Shown: positions 8,001 to 17,317, counted from the stretch's first letter. The stretch is DNA of 64,000 nt from Lysobacter sp. KIS68-7 (GCF_021284745.1 NZ_CP089925.1:558001-622000), one strand, 5' to 3'. Numbers and translations: made by a program. The notes: generated by a model not told the origin, from the letters alone.

Positions 8001-8638
8001 CCCAGATGACGTCCGCCCCGCCGATTCCGCTGGTGCGCCTGGTCGACAACGATCCGCAGCTGCTCAAGGCCGTCGCGCGCCTGCTCGGCGCCGCGGGACT
8101 GCGCACGCAGGCGAGCACGTCGCCCCAGGAATTCCTGTCGCATTACGACGCTTCGGTGCCTGGTTGCCTGGTCCTCGACCTTGCGATGCCGGAAGGCAGC
8201 GGCCTGGACCTGCAGCGCTCGTTGATCGAACGCCAGGTGGACCTGCCGATCGTCTTCCTCTCAGGCCATGCGGACGTGGCCGCCAGCGTGCGCGCCATGA
8301 AGGACGGTGCGCTCGACTTCCTCACCAAGCCCGTCGATGCCGACGACCTGCTGCTCGCCGTGGACCACGCGCTCGAACTCGACCGTTCGCGTCGCGCGCA
8401 GCTGCGTGAAGAACAAGCCCTGCAGGACCGCCTGGCGACACTGACGCCCCGCGAGCGCGAAGTGTTGCCCTACCTGGTCTCGGGCAAGCTCAACAAGCAG
8501 ATCGCCGCCGAACTCGGCGTTGTCGAAAAGACCATCAAGGTCCATCGCGCGCGCGTCATGGAGAAGCTCGGCGTGCATTGCCTCGCGGATCTCGTTCGCC
8601 TCGCAGCGCGCTTGCGCGTTGGTCCAACGGCCAATTGA
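7997..8638 (+). CDS. FixJ/NarL-type response regulator
   Basis: 213 residues. The receiver domain (about 11-125) has the acidic pair DND (residues 17-19), phosphoacceptor Asp61 in CLVLDLAMPEGSG, the conserved Ser/Thr in VFLSGHAD and the Lys in FLTKPVDADD. The C-terminal LuxR-type helix-turn-helix begins LTPREREVLPYLVSGKLNKQIAAELGVVEKTIKVHRARVMEKLGV. Receiver plus GerE domain in this order is the FixJ/StyR arrangement. The start codon overlaps the kinase stop (ATGA), giving equal expression. Targets are unknown; GC-rich palindromes at 6700 and 8641 are candidate sites, as is the decarboxylase operon downstream. Confidence 0.95.
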   Translation: MTQMTSAPPIPLVRLVDNDPQLLKAVARLLGAAGLRTQASTSPQEFLSHYDASVPGCLVLDLAMPEGSGLDLQRSLIERQVDLPIVFLSGHADVAASVRAMKDGALDFLTKPVDADDLLLAVDHALELDRSRRAQLREEQALQDRLATLTPREREVLPYLVSGKLNKQIAAELGVVEKTIKVHRARVMEKLGVHCLADLVRLAARLRVGPTAN

Positions 8639-8640
8639 AG

Positions 8641-8657
8641 GACCCCCACCCGGGGTC
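8641..8657. promoter_or_regulatory. GACCCC-N5-GGGGTC inverted repeat before the receiver gene
   Basis: A perfect six-base inverted repeat with a five-base spacer starts three bases after the regulator stop codon and ends 13 bases before the receiver gene. It may be a regulator-binding site or a small hairpin controlling the third gene separately. Confidence 0.35.
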
Positions 8658-8670
8658 TAGCGTCCCGCCA

Positions 8671-9048
8671 ATGCCGGGGCGCACGCCAGTAGTCGCTGTG
8701 GTCGAGGACGAACAGCCCGTCCGGCGCGCATTGCAACGCCTGTTGCGCGCCTCGGGTTTCGACGTTCGCCTCTTCTCCACGGGAAGCGAGTTCATGGCGC
8801 ACCTGGAAGGCATCGATTGCGTGATCCTCGACCTGCACCTGCCGGGCATGTCGGGTTTCGAAGTGCAGGAAGCGTTGAGCGCATTGGGCGCCTCGCTCCC
8901 CGTCGTGGTGCTCACCGGCAACGACACCCCCGCCAACCGCACGCGCAGCCTGGCCAATGGCGCACATGCGTACTTGTGCAAACCCGTGGACGACAAGGTG
9001 TTGCTGGACGCGCTCCGGCCACTGACGTCGACCGCCTCCATGCAGTGA
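8671..9048 (+). CDS. Stand-alone receiver (CheY-like) domain protein
   Basis: 125 residues, a single receiver domain with nothing attached. The acidic pocket is VVEDE (Glu12, Asp13), the phosphoacceptor is Asp54 in CVILDLHLPGMSG, the Thr is in VVLTGND and the Lys in LCKPVDDK, so it should be phosphorylatable. It follows the kinase/regulator pair by 32 bp and may act as a phosphate sink or intermediate for the same kinase, or as a protein-binding switch. The ATG at 8671 is chosen because it begins the receiver fold at once; the longer in-frame ORF from 8578 would overlap the previous gene. There is no good Shine-Dalgarno sequence. Confidence 0.85.
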   Translation: MPGRTPVVAVVEDEQPVRRALQRLLRASGFDVRLFSTGSEFMAHLEGIDCVILDLHLPGMSGFEVQEALSALGASLPVVVLTGNDTPANRTRSLANGAHAYLCKPVDDKVLLDALRPLTSTASMQ

Positions 9049-9069
9049 TGCGACCCCCTCGCGCATCAC
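9045..9069. repeat. Inverted repeat GTGATGCG/CGCATCAC before the decarboxylase gene
   Basis: A perfect eight-base inverted repeat with a nine-base spacer overlaps the stop codon of the receiver gene and lies 16 bases before the decarboxylase ATG. It may be an operator or a weak hairpin between the regulatory genes and the decarboxylase operon. There is no T-run, so it is not a classical terminator. Confidence 0.35.
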
Positions 9070-9085
9070 GCCCACCGAGGTTGCC

Positions 9086-11842
9086 ATGAACGATATCGTC
9101 GAACCGAAATCCGCCACCCTGTCCACCGTGTTCGCCGCCGCGATTTCGCGCGAAGACCAATGGCGGCACCTGAATGCCTACGCGCGTGCATGGGCCGACG
9201 CGGCACCGGGCGAGGCGCGCGAGAAGATGCGCGGCAAGGCGCGCGAGCTCCTCGCCACCATCACGCGGCTGGAGCACTGCTGGGCCTATCCCGGCGCCCG
9301 CTTGCTGGATGGGATGCGCGATGCGCTCGCGGGCGGCGAAGCCAAGGCGTTCGCGCGGCTGGTCCAGAAGGTGTCTGGTGCATTGCTGAGCGGCGACTTC
9401 CGCCGCGACGAGCATGCATGGGAGTCCGGCGCCGACGGCGAAGGCCGCCTGCTCGACACGCTGCCGCCCGACCTGGAAGGCGGCGCGCAGGCCAAGCCCT
9501 ACTTCGAAGTGCTGATCGTGACGCCGACGGATTCTTCGACCTGGCTACGCTCGAACGAAGAGCTGCGCCGCATGCATCGCCCGGACGATCCCTTTGATTA
9601 CGCGCCGCTGCACGTGGGCAGCTTCGAGGACGCCGCGCTCGCGGTGATGGTGAATCCGAACATCCAGTCGGTCGTGCTGATCGACGGCTTCCAGTACGCC
9701 TCGCGCCACGACCTGCCGGACCTCAAGGACTTCCTGTCGCGCAATATGCATGTCGACCGCGATTCGGTGGAACCGGGCAAGCTCGCGACCTATCTCGCAG
9801 GCGCGATCAAGGACTTCCGCCCCGAACTCGACCTGTTCCTGCTCTCCGACCGCTCGCCCGAACACCTCGCCGCCAGCGACGAAGCCGCGCCGATCCGCCG
9901 TGTGTTCCACCATCTCGAAGAGCCGATGGAACTGCACCTGGCGATCCTCGACGGCATCAAGGACCGCTACGAGACGCCCTACTTCGACAACCTCAAGAAG
10001 TACGCGATGCGGCCGATCGGCACCTTCCACGCGCTGCCGATCGCACGCGGCAAGTCGGTGTTCGGATCGAATTGGATCCGCGACATGGGCACCTTCTACG
10101 GCACGAACATCCTGTTCGCCGAATCCTCGGCGACCACCGGCGGGCTCGACAGCCTGCTGGAGCCCACCGGCAACATCAAGAAGATGAACGAGGCCACCGC
10201 GCGCGCGTTCGGCGCGAAGCGCGCGTACCTGGGCACCAACGGCACGTCGACGTCGAACAAGATCGTCGTGCAGGCGATCTGCAAGCCGGGCGACATCGTC
10301 GTCGTCGACCGCAACTGCCACAAATCGCACCACTACGGCTTCGTGCTGACCGGCGCACAGCCGTACTACGTCGAAGCCTTCCCGCTCGTGCAGTACTCGA
10401 TGTACGGCGCGGTGCCGCTGCGCACGATCAAGAAGGCGCTGCTGGACTGCAAGGCCGAGGGCACGCTCGATCGCGTCAAGGTCATCGACATGACCAACTG
10501 CACCTTCGACGGCCACATGTACAACCCGCGGCGCGTGATGGAGGAATGCCTGGGCATCAAGCCCGACCTGGTGTTCCTGTGGGACGAGGCCTGGTTCGGC
10601 TTCGCGCGCTTCAGTCCCTTGCACCGCACGCGCACCGCGATGGGCGCGGCGGCGGCGCTCACGCGGCGCTATCGCAGCGAGGCCTATCGCAAGGAATACG
10701 CGGCGTACAAGGAGAAGACCGCGAACCTCGACGACAAGGCACTGCTCGACACCAAGCTGATGCCCGACCCCGACAAGGTCCGCATCCGCGCCTACCAGAC
10801 CAACTCGACGCACAAGTCGATGTCGGCCTTCCGCCAGGGTTCGATGATGCTGGTGTGGGACGAGGACTTCCATGAAGTCGAAGGTCCGTTCGAAGAGGCC
10901 TTCTTCGCGCACACCTCCACCTCGCCCAACCTGCAGCTCATCGCCTCGCTCGACCTGGCGCGGCGGCAGATGGAGCTGGAAGGCTTCGCGCTCACCATGC
11001 GCATGACGCAACTCGCGCTGCGCATCCGCGAGACGATCAACAACCATCCGTTGATCTCGAAGTATTTCCATGTGGCGACGCCCGCCGACATGATCCCGGC
11101 CGAGTTCCGCGAATCGGGCATCACCGATTACGGCCCGCCGCACGGCTCCTGGGCGGACATGATCGAGGCCTGGCGCAACGACGAGTTCGCACTCGACCCC
11201 ACGCGCATCACGCTGGTCTGCGGCGCCGCCGGGTTCGACGGCACGCAGTTCAAGGGCATGCTTTCGGAGAAGTTCGACATCCAGATCAACAAGACCTCGC
11301 GCAACAGCATCCTGGTGCAGACCAACATCAACAACACGCACAGCGATGCGGCGTTGCTGATCAAGGCGCTGGCGGATGTCTCGCGCGACATCGAGTCGCG
11401 CCTGGCGCAGGAAGGCAAGTCGGGCCGCGACGTGTTCGATGCGCGCGTGAAGTCGCTGATGAAGGACGTCCCGGACCTGCCGAACTTCAGCCGCTTCCAC
11501 GACGGCTTCCGCGACAACGCGAAGGCGAAGAGCAACGAGGGCCACATGCGCCCCGCGTTCTTCATGGCCTACGACGAGGACAACTGCGAGTTCGTGCGGT
11601 TGGCCAGCGACGAAGTCGACAAGCGGCTCAAGGAAGGTCCCGAAATGGTCTCGGCCAACTTCGTGATCCCGTATCCGCCCGGCTTCCCGATCATGGTGCC
11701 GGGCCAGGTGATCACCGGCGACACGATCACTTACATGCGCAAGCTCGATGTAAAGGAAATCCACGGCTACCACGCCGCGCAAGGCCTCAAGTTGATCAAG
11801 CCGTCCGCGCTTTCGGGACGAACCCACACCTCCAACCAGTAA
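9086..11842 (+). CDS. Orn/Lys/Arg decarboxylase (long form, PLP-dependent, fold type I)
   Basis: 918 residues, longer than the roughly 715-750 of inducible CadA/AdiA/SpeF-type enzymes. A receiver-like wing domain (FEVLIVTPTDSSTW... VQSVVLIDGFQ) precedes the aminotransferase-like core, with the PLP-binding features GTNGTSTSNKIV, DRNCHKSHHYG, DEAWFGFARFSP and the Schiff-base lysine K577 in NSTHKSMSAFRQGS. The C-terminal domain ends PGFPIMVPGQVITGDTITYM. It decarboxylates a basic amino acid, using a proton and releasing CO2; I cannot tell arginine, lysine or ornithine apart. The extra N-terminal 120 residues are unusual. It leads a five-gene operon with an antiporter 12 bp downstream, the usual pairing for acid resistance or polyamine formation. 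Confidence 0.93.
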   Translation: MNDIVEPKSATLSTVFAAAISREDQWRHLNAYARAWADAAPGEAREKMRGKARELLATITRLEHCWAYPGARLLDGMRDALAGGEAKAFARLVQKVSGALLSGDFRRDEHAWESGADGEGRLLDTLPPDLEGGAQAKPYFEVLIVTPTDSSTWLRSNEELRRMHRPDDPFDYAPLHVGSFEDAALAVMVNPNIQSVVLIDGFQYASRHDLPDLKDFLSRNMHVDRDSVEPGKLATYLAGAIKDFRPELDLFLLSDRSPEHLAASDEAAPIRRVFHHLEEPMELHLAILDGIKDRYETPYFDNLKKYAMRPIGTFHALPIARGKSVFGSNWIRDMGTFYGTNILFAESSATTGGLDSLLEPTGNIKKMNEATARAFGAKRAYLGTNGTSTSNKIVVQAICKPGDIVVVDRNCHKSHHYGFVLTGAQPYYVEAFPLVQYSMYGAVPLRTIKKALLDCKAEGTLDRVKVIDMTNCTFDGHMYNPRRVMEECLGIKPDLVFLWDEAWFGFARFSPLHRTRTAMGAAAALTRRYRSEAYRKEYAAYKEKTANLDDKALLDTKLMPDPDKVRIRAYQTNSTHKSMSAFRQGSMMLVWDEDFHEVEGPFEEAFFAHTSTSPNLQLIASLDLARRQMELEGFALTMRMTQLALRIRETINNHPLISKYFHVATPADMIPAEFRESGITDYGPPHGSWADMIEAWRNDEFALDPTRITLVCGAAGFDGTQFKGMLSEKFDIQINKTSRNSILVQTNINNTHSDAALLIKALADVSRDIESRLAQEGKSGRDVFDARVKSLMKDVPDLPNFSRFHDGFRDNAKAKSNEGHMRPAFFMAYDEDNCEFVRLASDEVDKRLKEGPEMVSANFVIPYPPGFPIMVPGQVITGDTITYMRKLDVKEIHGYHAAQGLKLIKPSALSGRTHTSNQ

Positions 11843-11854
11843 GGAGGACGCGCC

Positions 11855-13555
11855 ATGCAAGGCTTCTTCCAGTTCCTCGCGGACAACCCGTACATCCTGC
11901 TGTTCTTCACCGTCGGCATGGCGGTGTGGGTCGGCAAGTTCTCGGTCAAGGGCTACGGACTCGGCATGGTGGCCGCGGCCGTCGTCGTCGGCGCCGCGCT
12001 CGCCACGTGGGCCTCGACCTACGGTGTGAAGTTGCAACTCGACAACTTCGCCAAGTCGCTCTTCTACTATTTGTTCATGTACGGCGTGGGGTTGCGCGTC
12101 GGTCCGGCGTTCTTCAACAGCCTGAAGAAGGACGGCATCACCTTCACCATCCTCGCGGTGATCTGCGCGGTCCTGGGCCTCGGCCTGGTCGTGCTGACGT
12201 CGAAGTGGTTCGCACTGCCACCGGGCGCCGCGGGTGGCGTGCTCGCGGGGTCGCAAACGATGTCCGCGGCGATCGGTACCGCGGAGATGGCCGTGGAGCA
12301 AGGCGCGTACAAGATGCCGCCGGGGTCCACCGCTGAACAGATCTCCGGCATGATCGCGCTCGGTTACGGCGTGACCTACATCTGGGGCACGGTCGGCATC
12401 ATCCTGGTGTGCAAGTACCTGCCGCGCTGGTGGGGCGTGGATGCGCGCAAGGCCGCGAAGGAATACGAAGCGGCGCACGGCGTCCGCAACGTCGACGATG
12501 CGGGCATCACCGGGTATCGCGCCGGTGGACTGCGTGCGTATCGCCTCGACAATCCTTCGACCTCCGGGCAGAGCATCGCGCAACTGCGCAAGGTGTATCC
12601 GCAGTATCGCGTCGCCAATGTCGTGCGCGACGGCGCGGCGCTCGGCGCCGATCCGGACATCGTCCTGCAGAAGGGCGACGTCATCGCGCTTGGTGGGCGT
12701 CTTGAAGACCTCACGGCGAACCTCGGATTGATCGGTGCGGAAGTCCCGGATGCCACGGCGCTGAACATCCCGCTCGACCAGGCTGAAGTGCTCGTCACCA
12801 ACAAGGCGCTGGAAGGCAAGCCGCTGGTGTCGTTCGCGCAGGAAGCCTTCGCGGGACAAGTGGGCATCAGCCGAATGGAACGCAGTGGCGAACCCTTGCC
12901 GCTCGGCACGGACACCACGCTCAAGCGCTTCGACGTGCTGTACCTGACGGGCCTGAAGAGCGCGGTCGACAAGATCGCCGCCCAGTTCGGCCAGATCGCG
13001 CGGCCGAGCACGTCGACGGACCTGCTGACGCTGTCCGCGGGCATGGTGGTCGGCCTGCTGATCGGCAAGATCAACGTGCCGGTCGGCGACTTCTCCGTCG
13101 GTCTCGGCAACGCGGGTGGACTGCTGCTGTCGGGCATCCTGGTCTCCTCGGTCGTTTCGCGCCTGCGTTTCTTCGGCAGCACGCCGAATGCCGCGCGCAA
13201 CATCCTCGAAGACCTCGGCCTGGTCACGTTCATCGCGATCGTGGGCATCAACGCCGGTGCCACGCTGCTCGAGCAGCTGACCGGTGCGGTCGCCCTGAAG
13301 ATCTTCCTCGCCGGCTTCATCGCGAGCACGATCCCGCCGTTCGTGACCTGGGCGATCGGGTACCACTTCTTCAAGATCAACCCGGCGGTGCTGATGGGTG
13401 GCGTGGCGGGCTCGCGCTCGCACTCCGGCCCTGCCCGCGAGGCAGCGAAGGAGATCGACAGCACCGTGCCGTGGGTGGGCTTCCCGGTCGGTTACGCGGT
13501 GTCGGGCGTGCTCTACACCGTGTTCGGCTACTTCGCGATGGTGCTTTCGCAATGA
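11855..13555 (+). CDS. AspT-like aspartate:alanine exchanger family antiporter
   Basis: 566 residues with a strong AAGGAGG site. Two inverted membrane halves, each with the AspT/YidE/YbjL duplication signature (GLRVGPAFFNSLKKDG with GGVLAGSQTMSAAIGTAE; later LGNAGGLLLSGILVSS and LMGGVAGSRSHSGPAREA), surround a hydrophilic centre with two TrkA_C/RCK_C-like domains (about 215-390). Family members exchange a substrate amino acid for its decarboxylation product, giving net charge movement. The partner here is a basic-amino-acid decarboxylase rather than aspartate decarboxylase, so the exchanged pair may be arginine/agmatine, lysine/cadaverine or ornithine/putrescine; this is inference. Its stop overlaps the next start. 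Confidence 0.9.
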   Translation: MQGFFQFLADNPYILLFFTVGMAVWVGKFSVKGYGLGMVAAAVVVGAALATWASTYGVKLQLDNFAKSLFYYLFMYGVGLRVGPAFFNSLKKDGITFTILAVICAVLGLGLVVLTSKWFALPPGAAGGVLAGSQTMSAAIGTAEMAVEQGAYKMPPGSTAEQISGMIALGYGVTYIWGTVGIILVCKYLPRWWGVDARKAAKEYEAAHGVRNVDDAGITGYRAGGLRAYRLDNPSTSGQSIAQLRKVYPQYRVANVVRDGAALGADPDIVLQKGDVIALGGRLEDLTANLGLIGAEVPDATALNIPLDQAEVLVTNKALEGKPLVSFAQEAFAGQVGISRMERSGEPLPLGTDTTLKRFDVLYLTGLKSAVDKIAAQFGQIARPSTSTDLLTLSAGMVVGLLIGKINVPVGDFSVGLGNAGGLLLSGILVSSVVSRLRFFGSTPNAARNILEDLGLVTFIAIVGINAGATLLEQLTGAVALKIFLAGFIASTIPPFVTWAIGYHFFKINPAVLMGGVAGSRSHSGPAREAAKEIDSTVPWVGFPVGYAVSGVLYTVFGYFAMVLSQ

Positions 13556-14910
13556 GCGCGGCGCACGACAACGCGCGTCGCGTTGCGTGCGGACTGGCCG
13601 CGGCGGGCTTGCTCGCCACGGCCACCGCGGCCGCGCAGACGACCACGACAACGACGACCACCACGACGCCCCCGGGAGACCAGACCGAAGACTCCACCGA
13701 ACAGGGCCACACCAACATCGACACCGCGTTCGGCACGCAAACCCACGACGAGTGGGTGCGCGAAACGCGCCGCAAGGCGTTCGAGGACACCGACTGGAAC
13801 GTGCAGCTGCGCTCCTACTACCTGGACCGCAACAAGTACGACGACAGCGAAAGCGAGGCCTGGGCCATTGGTGGATCGGCAGGCTTCAAGACCGGTTACT
13901 TCCGCGAGCGCGTGTCCTTCGGTGCCACGGCCTATCTGTCCGCACCGCTCTACGCGCCGGACGACAAGGACGGCACGCTGCTGCTGAAGTCGGGACAGGA
14001 CGGCTACGCGGTGCTCGGCGAGGCCTACGCCGAAGTGCTGTTCACCGACGACATCCGCCTCACCCTCGGCGCACGCACCTTCGACACGCCCTACATCAAC
14101 AAGAACGACAGCCGCATGACGCCGAACACCTTCCTCGGCGCGGTTTTCCAAGGCCTGCACGGCGACAAGGAAACGGGTGAGTGGCGCTGGGGCGGTGGCT
14201 ATATCGACAAGATCAAGGAGCGCAATTCCGACAAGTTCGTGTCGATGTCCAAGGACGCGGGCGCCGACATCGATCGCGGCGTGTACGCCGGCGGCGTGAA
14301 CTACACGCGCGGCGAGGCCTCGATCGGCGCGGTGGAGTACTGGAGCAGCAATGTCATCAACATCTTCTACACGGAGGCCAAGTACGGCTTCCCGATCGTC
14401 GGCAACGCGAAGCTGAAGTTCGCTGCGCAGTTCTCCGACCAGCGCAGTGTCGGCGACAACCGCCTCAAGGGCTACGACTTCAGCGCGCAGCAATGGGGCG
14501 CGAAGGCGGAGTTCGCGGCGGGCGGTGCGTTGATCACCGCGGCCTACACGAACGCGCACGGCAACGCGGACATGCAGGCGCCCTGGAGCGGCTACCCGGG
14601 CTACACGAGCGTGCAGGTCGAGGACTTCAACCGCAACGGCGAAGATGCGTGGCTGATCCGCGGGCAATACACGTTCCCGAAGCACACCGGCATGAGCGCG
14701 TACGTGCTGTACGTGGCGGGCTCCGACCCCGACGCCGCGAGCGCTTACAAGCGTGGCGAGACGGACTACAACGTGCAGTGGTCACCGCCGGAAGGCACGC
14801 TGAAGGGATTGATGGTCCGCCTGCGCTATGCGCACGTCGCGCAAAGCGATCCCGGCGACACCGATCTCAATGATTTGCGCGTGATGGTCTTCTACGACCT
14901 TCCGCTTTGA
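13552..14910 (+). CDS. OprD-family outer-membrane porin
   Basis: 452 residues. A signal peptide (VACGLAAAGLLATATAAAQ) is followed by a run of ten threonines, a Pro/Asp-rich linker, and a barrel resembling OprD family proteins: WNVQLRSYYLDRNK, EAWAIGGSAGFKTGYF, FGATAYLSAPLYAPDDKDGT, ARTFDTPYINKNDSRMTPNTF, and a C-terminal strand ending VMVFYDLPL. OprD proteins form narrow channels for basic amino acids and small peptides, which suits an operon with a basic-amino-acid decarboxylase and exchanger. The ATG overlaps the antiporter stop (ATGA). The polythreonine run is odd and is encoded by mixed ACN codons. Confidence 0.88.
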   Translation: MSAAHDNARRVACGLAAAGLLATATAAAQTTTTTTTTTTPPGDQTEDSTEQGHTNIDTAFGTQTHDEWVRETRRKAFEDTDWNVQLRSYYLDRNKYDDSESEAWAIGGSAGFKTGYFRERVSFGATAYLSAPLYAPDDKDGTLLLKSGQDGYAVLGEAYAEVLFTDDIRLTLGARTFDTPYINKNDSRMTPNTFLGAVFQGLHGDKETGEWRWGGGYIDKIKERNSDKFVSMSKDAGADIDRGVYAGGVNYTRGEASIGAVEYWSSNVINIFYTEAKYGFPIVGNAKLKFAAQFSDQRSVGDNRLKGYDFSAQQWGAKAEFAAGGALITAAYTNAHGNADMQAPWSGYPGYTSVQVEDFNRNGEDAWLIRGQYTFPKHTGMSAYVLYVAGSDPDAASAYKRGETDYNVQWSPPEGTLKGLMVRLRYAHVAQSDPGDTDLNDLRVMVFYDLPL

Positions 14911-14924
14911 AAAGGAGGACAGCC

Positions 14925-16409
14925 ATGGAAACGGATCGAGTGCAGGCACCCGCGCGCCGGGACCGCAGGCTCGCGGCGATGCGCATGACCGCGCTGGCCG
15001 CCTGCGTGCTCGCGGCCATGCTCGCGCTGCAGGCGCGCGCCTCGCCGCAGACTGCGCCGCCGACGGAGTACACGTCGTCCTCGACGCAGGCGTCGTCCGC
15101 GCAGGCTTCGACCACGCAGGCATCGGCGACGAAGAACGAAGTGTTTTCCAAGGACGAGATCGCACAGATCGTCGCCCCCGTGGCGCTGTATCCCGATTCG
15201 CTGCTGGCGCAGGTGCTGATGGCGTCCACCTACCCCGGCGACATCGCCGATGCGGCGGCGTGGTCCAAGGCGCACGACAAGGTGAAGGGCGACGACGCGG
15301 TGAAGGCCGTCGCGCAGGAACCCTGGGATCCCAGCGTGCAATCGCTCGTCGCCTTCCCGCAGGCCCTGCAGATGCTCGGCTCGGACATCGCCTGGGTGCA
15401 GAAGCTCGGCGATGCCTTCCTCGCGCAACCCAACGACGTGATGGCGATGGCGCAGGAACTGCGCAGGAAAGCGCAGGATGCCGGCAACCTGAAGTCGAAC
15501 GAATACCAGAAGGTCATGCAGGAGCCCACGACGGTGCCGGGATCGTCGGAGAAGACGATCGTCATCGAATCCACCAATCCCGATGTCATCTACGTGCCTT
15601 CGTACAATCCGACCACCGTGTACGGCACCTGGGGCTATCCGTATTACCCGCCGTACTACTACCCGCCGTCCGCGTATTGGTATCCGGGCGCGGCGTTCGG
15701 CGCCGGCCTCGCGTGGGGCATCGGCATCGGCATCTCGGTCGGGATCTGGGGCGACTGCAACTGGGGTGGCGGCGACATCAACATCAACAGCAGCCGCTAC
15801 AACGAGTTCAATCGCAACATCAATCGCGGCGACCGTCAGATCGGAGACCGAGGCAACGGGAAGTGGCAGCACGATGGATCGCGCCGCGACGGCGTGCCCT
15901 ACCGCGACCAGGCCAGCCGCGACAAATACGGCAATCGCCAGGCCGGCGGTGAAGGGCGCGATCGCTTCCGCGGCGAAGACGCCGGACGTTCGCAGCAACG
16001 CGACCAGGCACGATCGCAGATGGAACGCCAAGGCTTCGAGCCTGCGCGCAACAACCAGCAGGCGCGCGATCGCGCATCGACGGCGCAACGCGATCCGCGT
16101 TCATCGCAGATCGGCGGCGGCGGCGTGAATCGCGGGCCGGGCGGGTCGGCCTCGCCGTCATATCGCCAGAACGGCGCGAACAACATGGGCTCGCGCGATG
16201 CGGCGCGGGGTTCCGGTGGCGGCGGCTACAACGGGTCGTACAGCGGATCCCGCAACAACGCGTTCTCGGGCGCGAGCAATTCGGGTGCCTCGCGGCAGGC
16301 GGCCAGTCGCGGTCGTTCTTCGGGGTCCAGCATGTCGCGCGGCGGCGGCGGCGCCGGGCGATCGATGAGTCGTCCCTCGCGGGGCGGCGGTGGAGGGCGG
16401 CGTCGATGA
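14925..16409 (+). CDS. DUF3300 domain protein, exported, with disordered Gly/Arg/Ser tail
   Basis: 494 residues with an AAGGAGG site. A signal peptide (MRMTALAACVLAAMLALQARA) is followed by a Ser/Thr/Gln-rich linker and the DUF3300 domain, recognisable from IAQIVAPVALYPDSLLAQVLMASTYP, AWSKAH, WDPSVQSLVAFPQALQML and IESTNPDVIYVPSYNPTTVYGTW. A Tyr/Pro segment (YPYYPPYYYPPSAYWYPG) and a glycine-rich hydrophobic stretch come next, then about 230 residues of low-complexity Arg/Gly/Gln/Asn/Ser. The family is envelope-located and its function is unknown. The gene overlaps the DUF2950 gene by four bases, a pair that recurs in proteobacteria, and it is fourth in the decarboxylase operon. Confidence 0.92.
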   Translation: METDRVQAPARRDRRLAAMRMTALAACVLAAMLALQARASPQTAPPTEYTSSSTQASSAQASTTQASATKNEVFSKDEIAQIVAPVALYPDSLLAQVLMASTYPGDIADAAAWSKAHDKVKGDDAVKAVAQEPWDPSVQSLVAFPQALQMLGSDIAWVQKLGDAFLAQPNDVMAMAQELRRKAQDAGNLKSNEYQKVMQEPTTVPGSSEKTIVIESTNPDVIYVPSYNPTTVYGTWGYPYYPPYYYPPSAYWYPGAAFGAGLAWGIGIGISVGIWGDCNWGGGDININSSRYNEFNRNINRGDRQIGDRGNGKWQHDGSRRDGVPYRDQASRDKYGNRQAGGEGRDRFRGEDAGRSQQRDQARSQMERQGFEPARNNQQARDRASTAQRDPRSSQIGGGGVNRGPGGSASPSYRQNGANNMGSRDAARGSGGGGYNGSYSGSRNNAFSGASNSGASRQAASRGRSSGSSMSRGGGGAGRSMSRPSRGGGGGRRR

Positions 16410-17308
16410 ACACGAAACGGACTCTTCGAATGGCCCTGCTCGCGGCGATGGCGTGCGCATTGCCCGCCTTCGCACAACAGGCCTATCCCACGCCGGAAGC
16501 CGCGGGCGATGCGCTCGTCGCCGCGCTGGGCACGACCAAGGCGGACGAAGCGAAACTCGCCAGCCTGCTCGGCAACGACTGGCACGACTACGTGCCCGAA
16601 AACAGCGTCGACCGCGAAGACGTCGATGCCTTCCTGAAGAAGTACCAGGAGTCGCACAAGTACCAGGCGGGCGCCAATGGCGAGATGACCCTCGTCGCCG
16701 GAAAGGACGACTGGGAACTCCCCGTGCCGCTGGCGAAGGGCAGCGACGGTTGGCATTTCGACATGAAGGCAGGCGCGAATGAAATCCGCCTGCGTCGCAT
16801 CGGCCGCAACGAACTCGATGTCGAACAGGCCGTGCGCGCCTACCAGGATGCACAGCTGGATTACGCCGAATCCGACCACGACGGCGACGGCGTGCTCGAG
16901 TACGCGCAGCAATTGGTGAGCACCGACGGCAAGCACGACGGCTTGTACTGGGCCCCCGACGATAGCGGCGAGATCAGTCCTCTGGGTCCGCTGTTCGGCG
17001 ACGACACGCCGAAGGGCGACTACCTCGGTTACCACTACCGCATCCTGAAAGCGCAGGGTCCGTCCGCACCGGGTGGTCAGTACGGCTACATGCTGGGCCA
17101 GAACATGAGCCGCGGCTTTGCGCTCGTCGCGTGGCCGGCCAAGTACGGCGATACCGGCGTGATGACCTTCATGATCGGCCACGACGGCCAGGTGTTCGAA
17201 CGCGACCTGGGGCCGAAGACCGAAGACCTCGTGCGCGCGATGGCGAAGTACGACCCGGACAGCGCGTGGAAGGAAGTGCCGGATACGCCGCCGCTCGCGG
17301 CGCACTGA
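16406..17308 (+). CDS. DUF2950 domain protein, periplasmic
   Basis: 300 residues. A signal peptide (MALLAAMACALPAFAQQ) precedes a DUF2950 domain: PTPEAAGDALVAALGTTKADEAKLASLLG, DDWELPVPLAKGSDGWHFDMKAGANEI, RRIGRNELDVEQAVRAYQDAQLDYA, then YHYRILKAQGPSAPGGQYGYM and GFALVAWPAKYGDTGVMTFMIGHDGQVFERDLG. The acidic segment SDHDGDGVLEYAQ looks like a calcium-binding DxDxDG loop. Function is unknown; the domain travels with DUF3300. The start overlaps the previous stop (ATGA). It is the last gene of the operon, ten bases before a strong terminator. Confidence 0.92.
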   Translation: MNTKRTLRMALLAAMACALPAFAQQAYPTPEAAGDALVAALGTTKADEAKLASLLGNDWHDYVPENSVDREDVDAFLKKYQESHKYQAGANGEMTLVAGKDDWELPVPLAKGSDGWHFDMKAGANEIRLRRIGRNELDVEQAVRAYQDAQLDYAESDHDGDGVLEYAQQLVSTDGKHDGLYWAPDDSGEISPLGPLFGDDTPKGDYLGYHYRILKAQGPSAPGGQYGYMLGQNMSRGFALVAWPAKYGDTGVMTFMIGHDGQVFERDLGPKTEDLVRAMAKYDPDSAWKEVPDTPPLAAH

Positions 17309-17317
17309 GTGGATCGG

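Noticed and set aside
9545-13651. 1368-codon open frame on the minus strand across the decarboxylase and AspT genes
   Set aside because: It is antisense to two well-supported proteins, has an Arg/His/Ala-rich composition typical of a high-GC shadow frame, and shows no domain, start signal or signal peptide.
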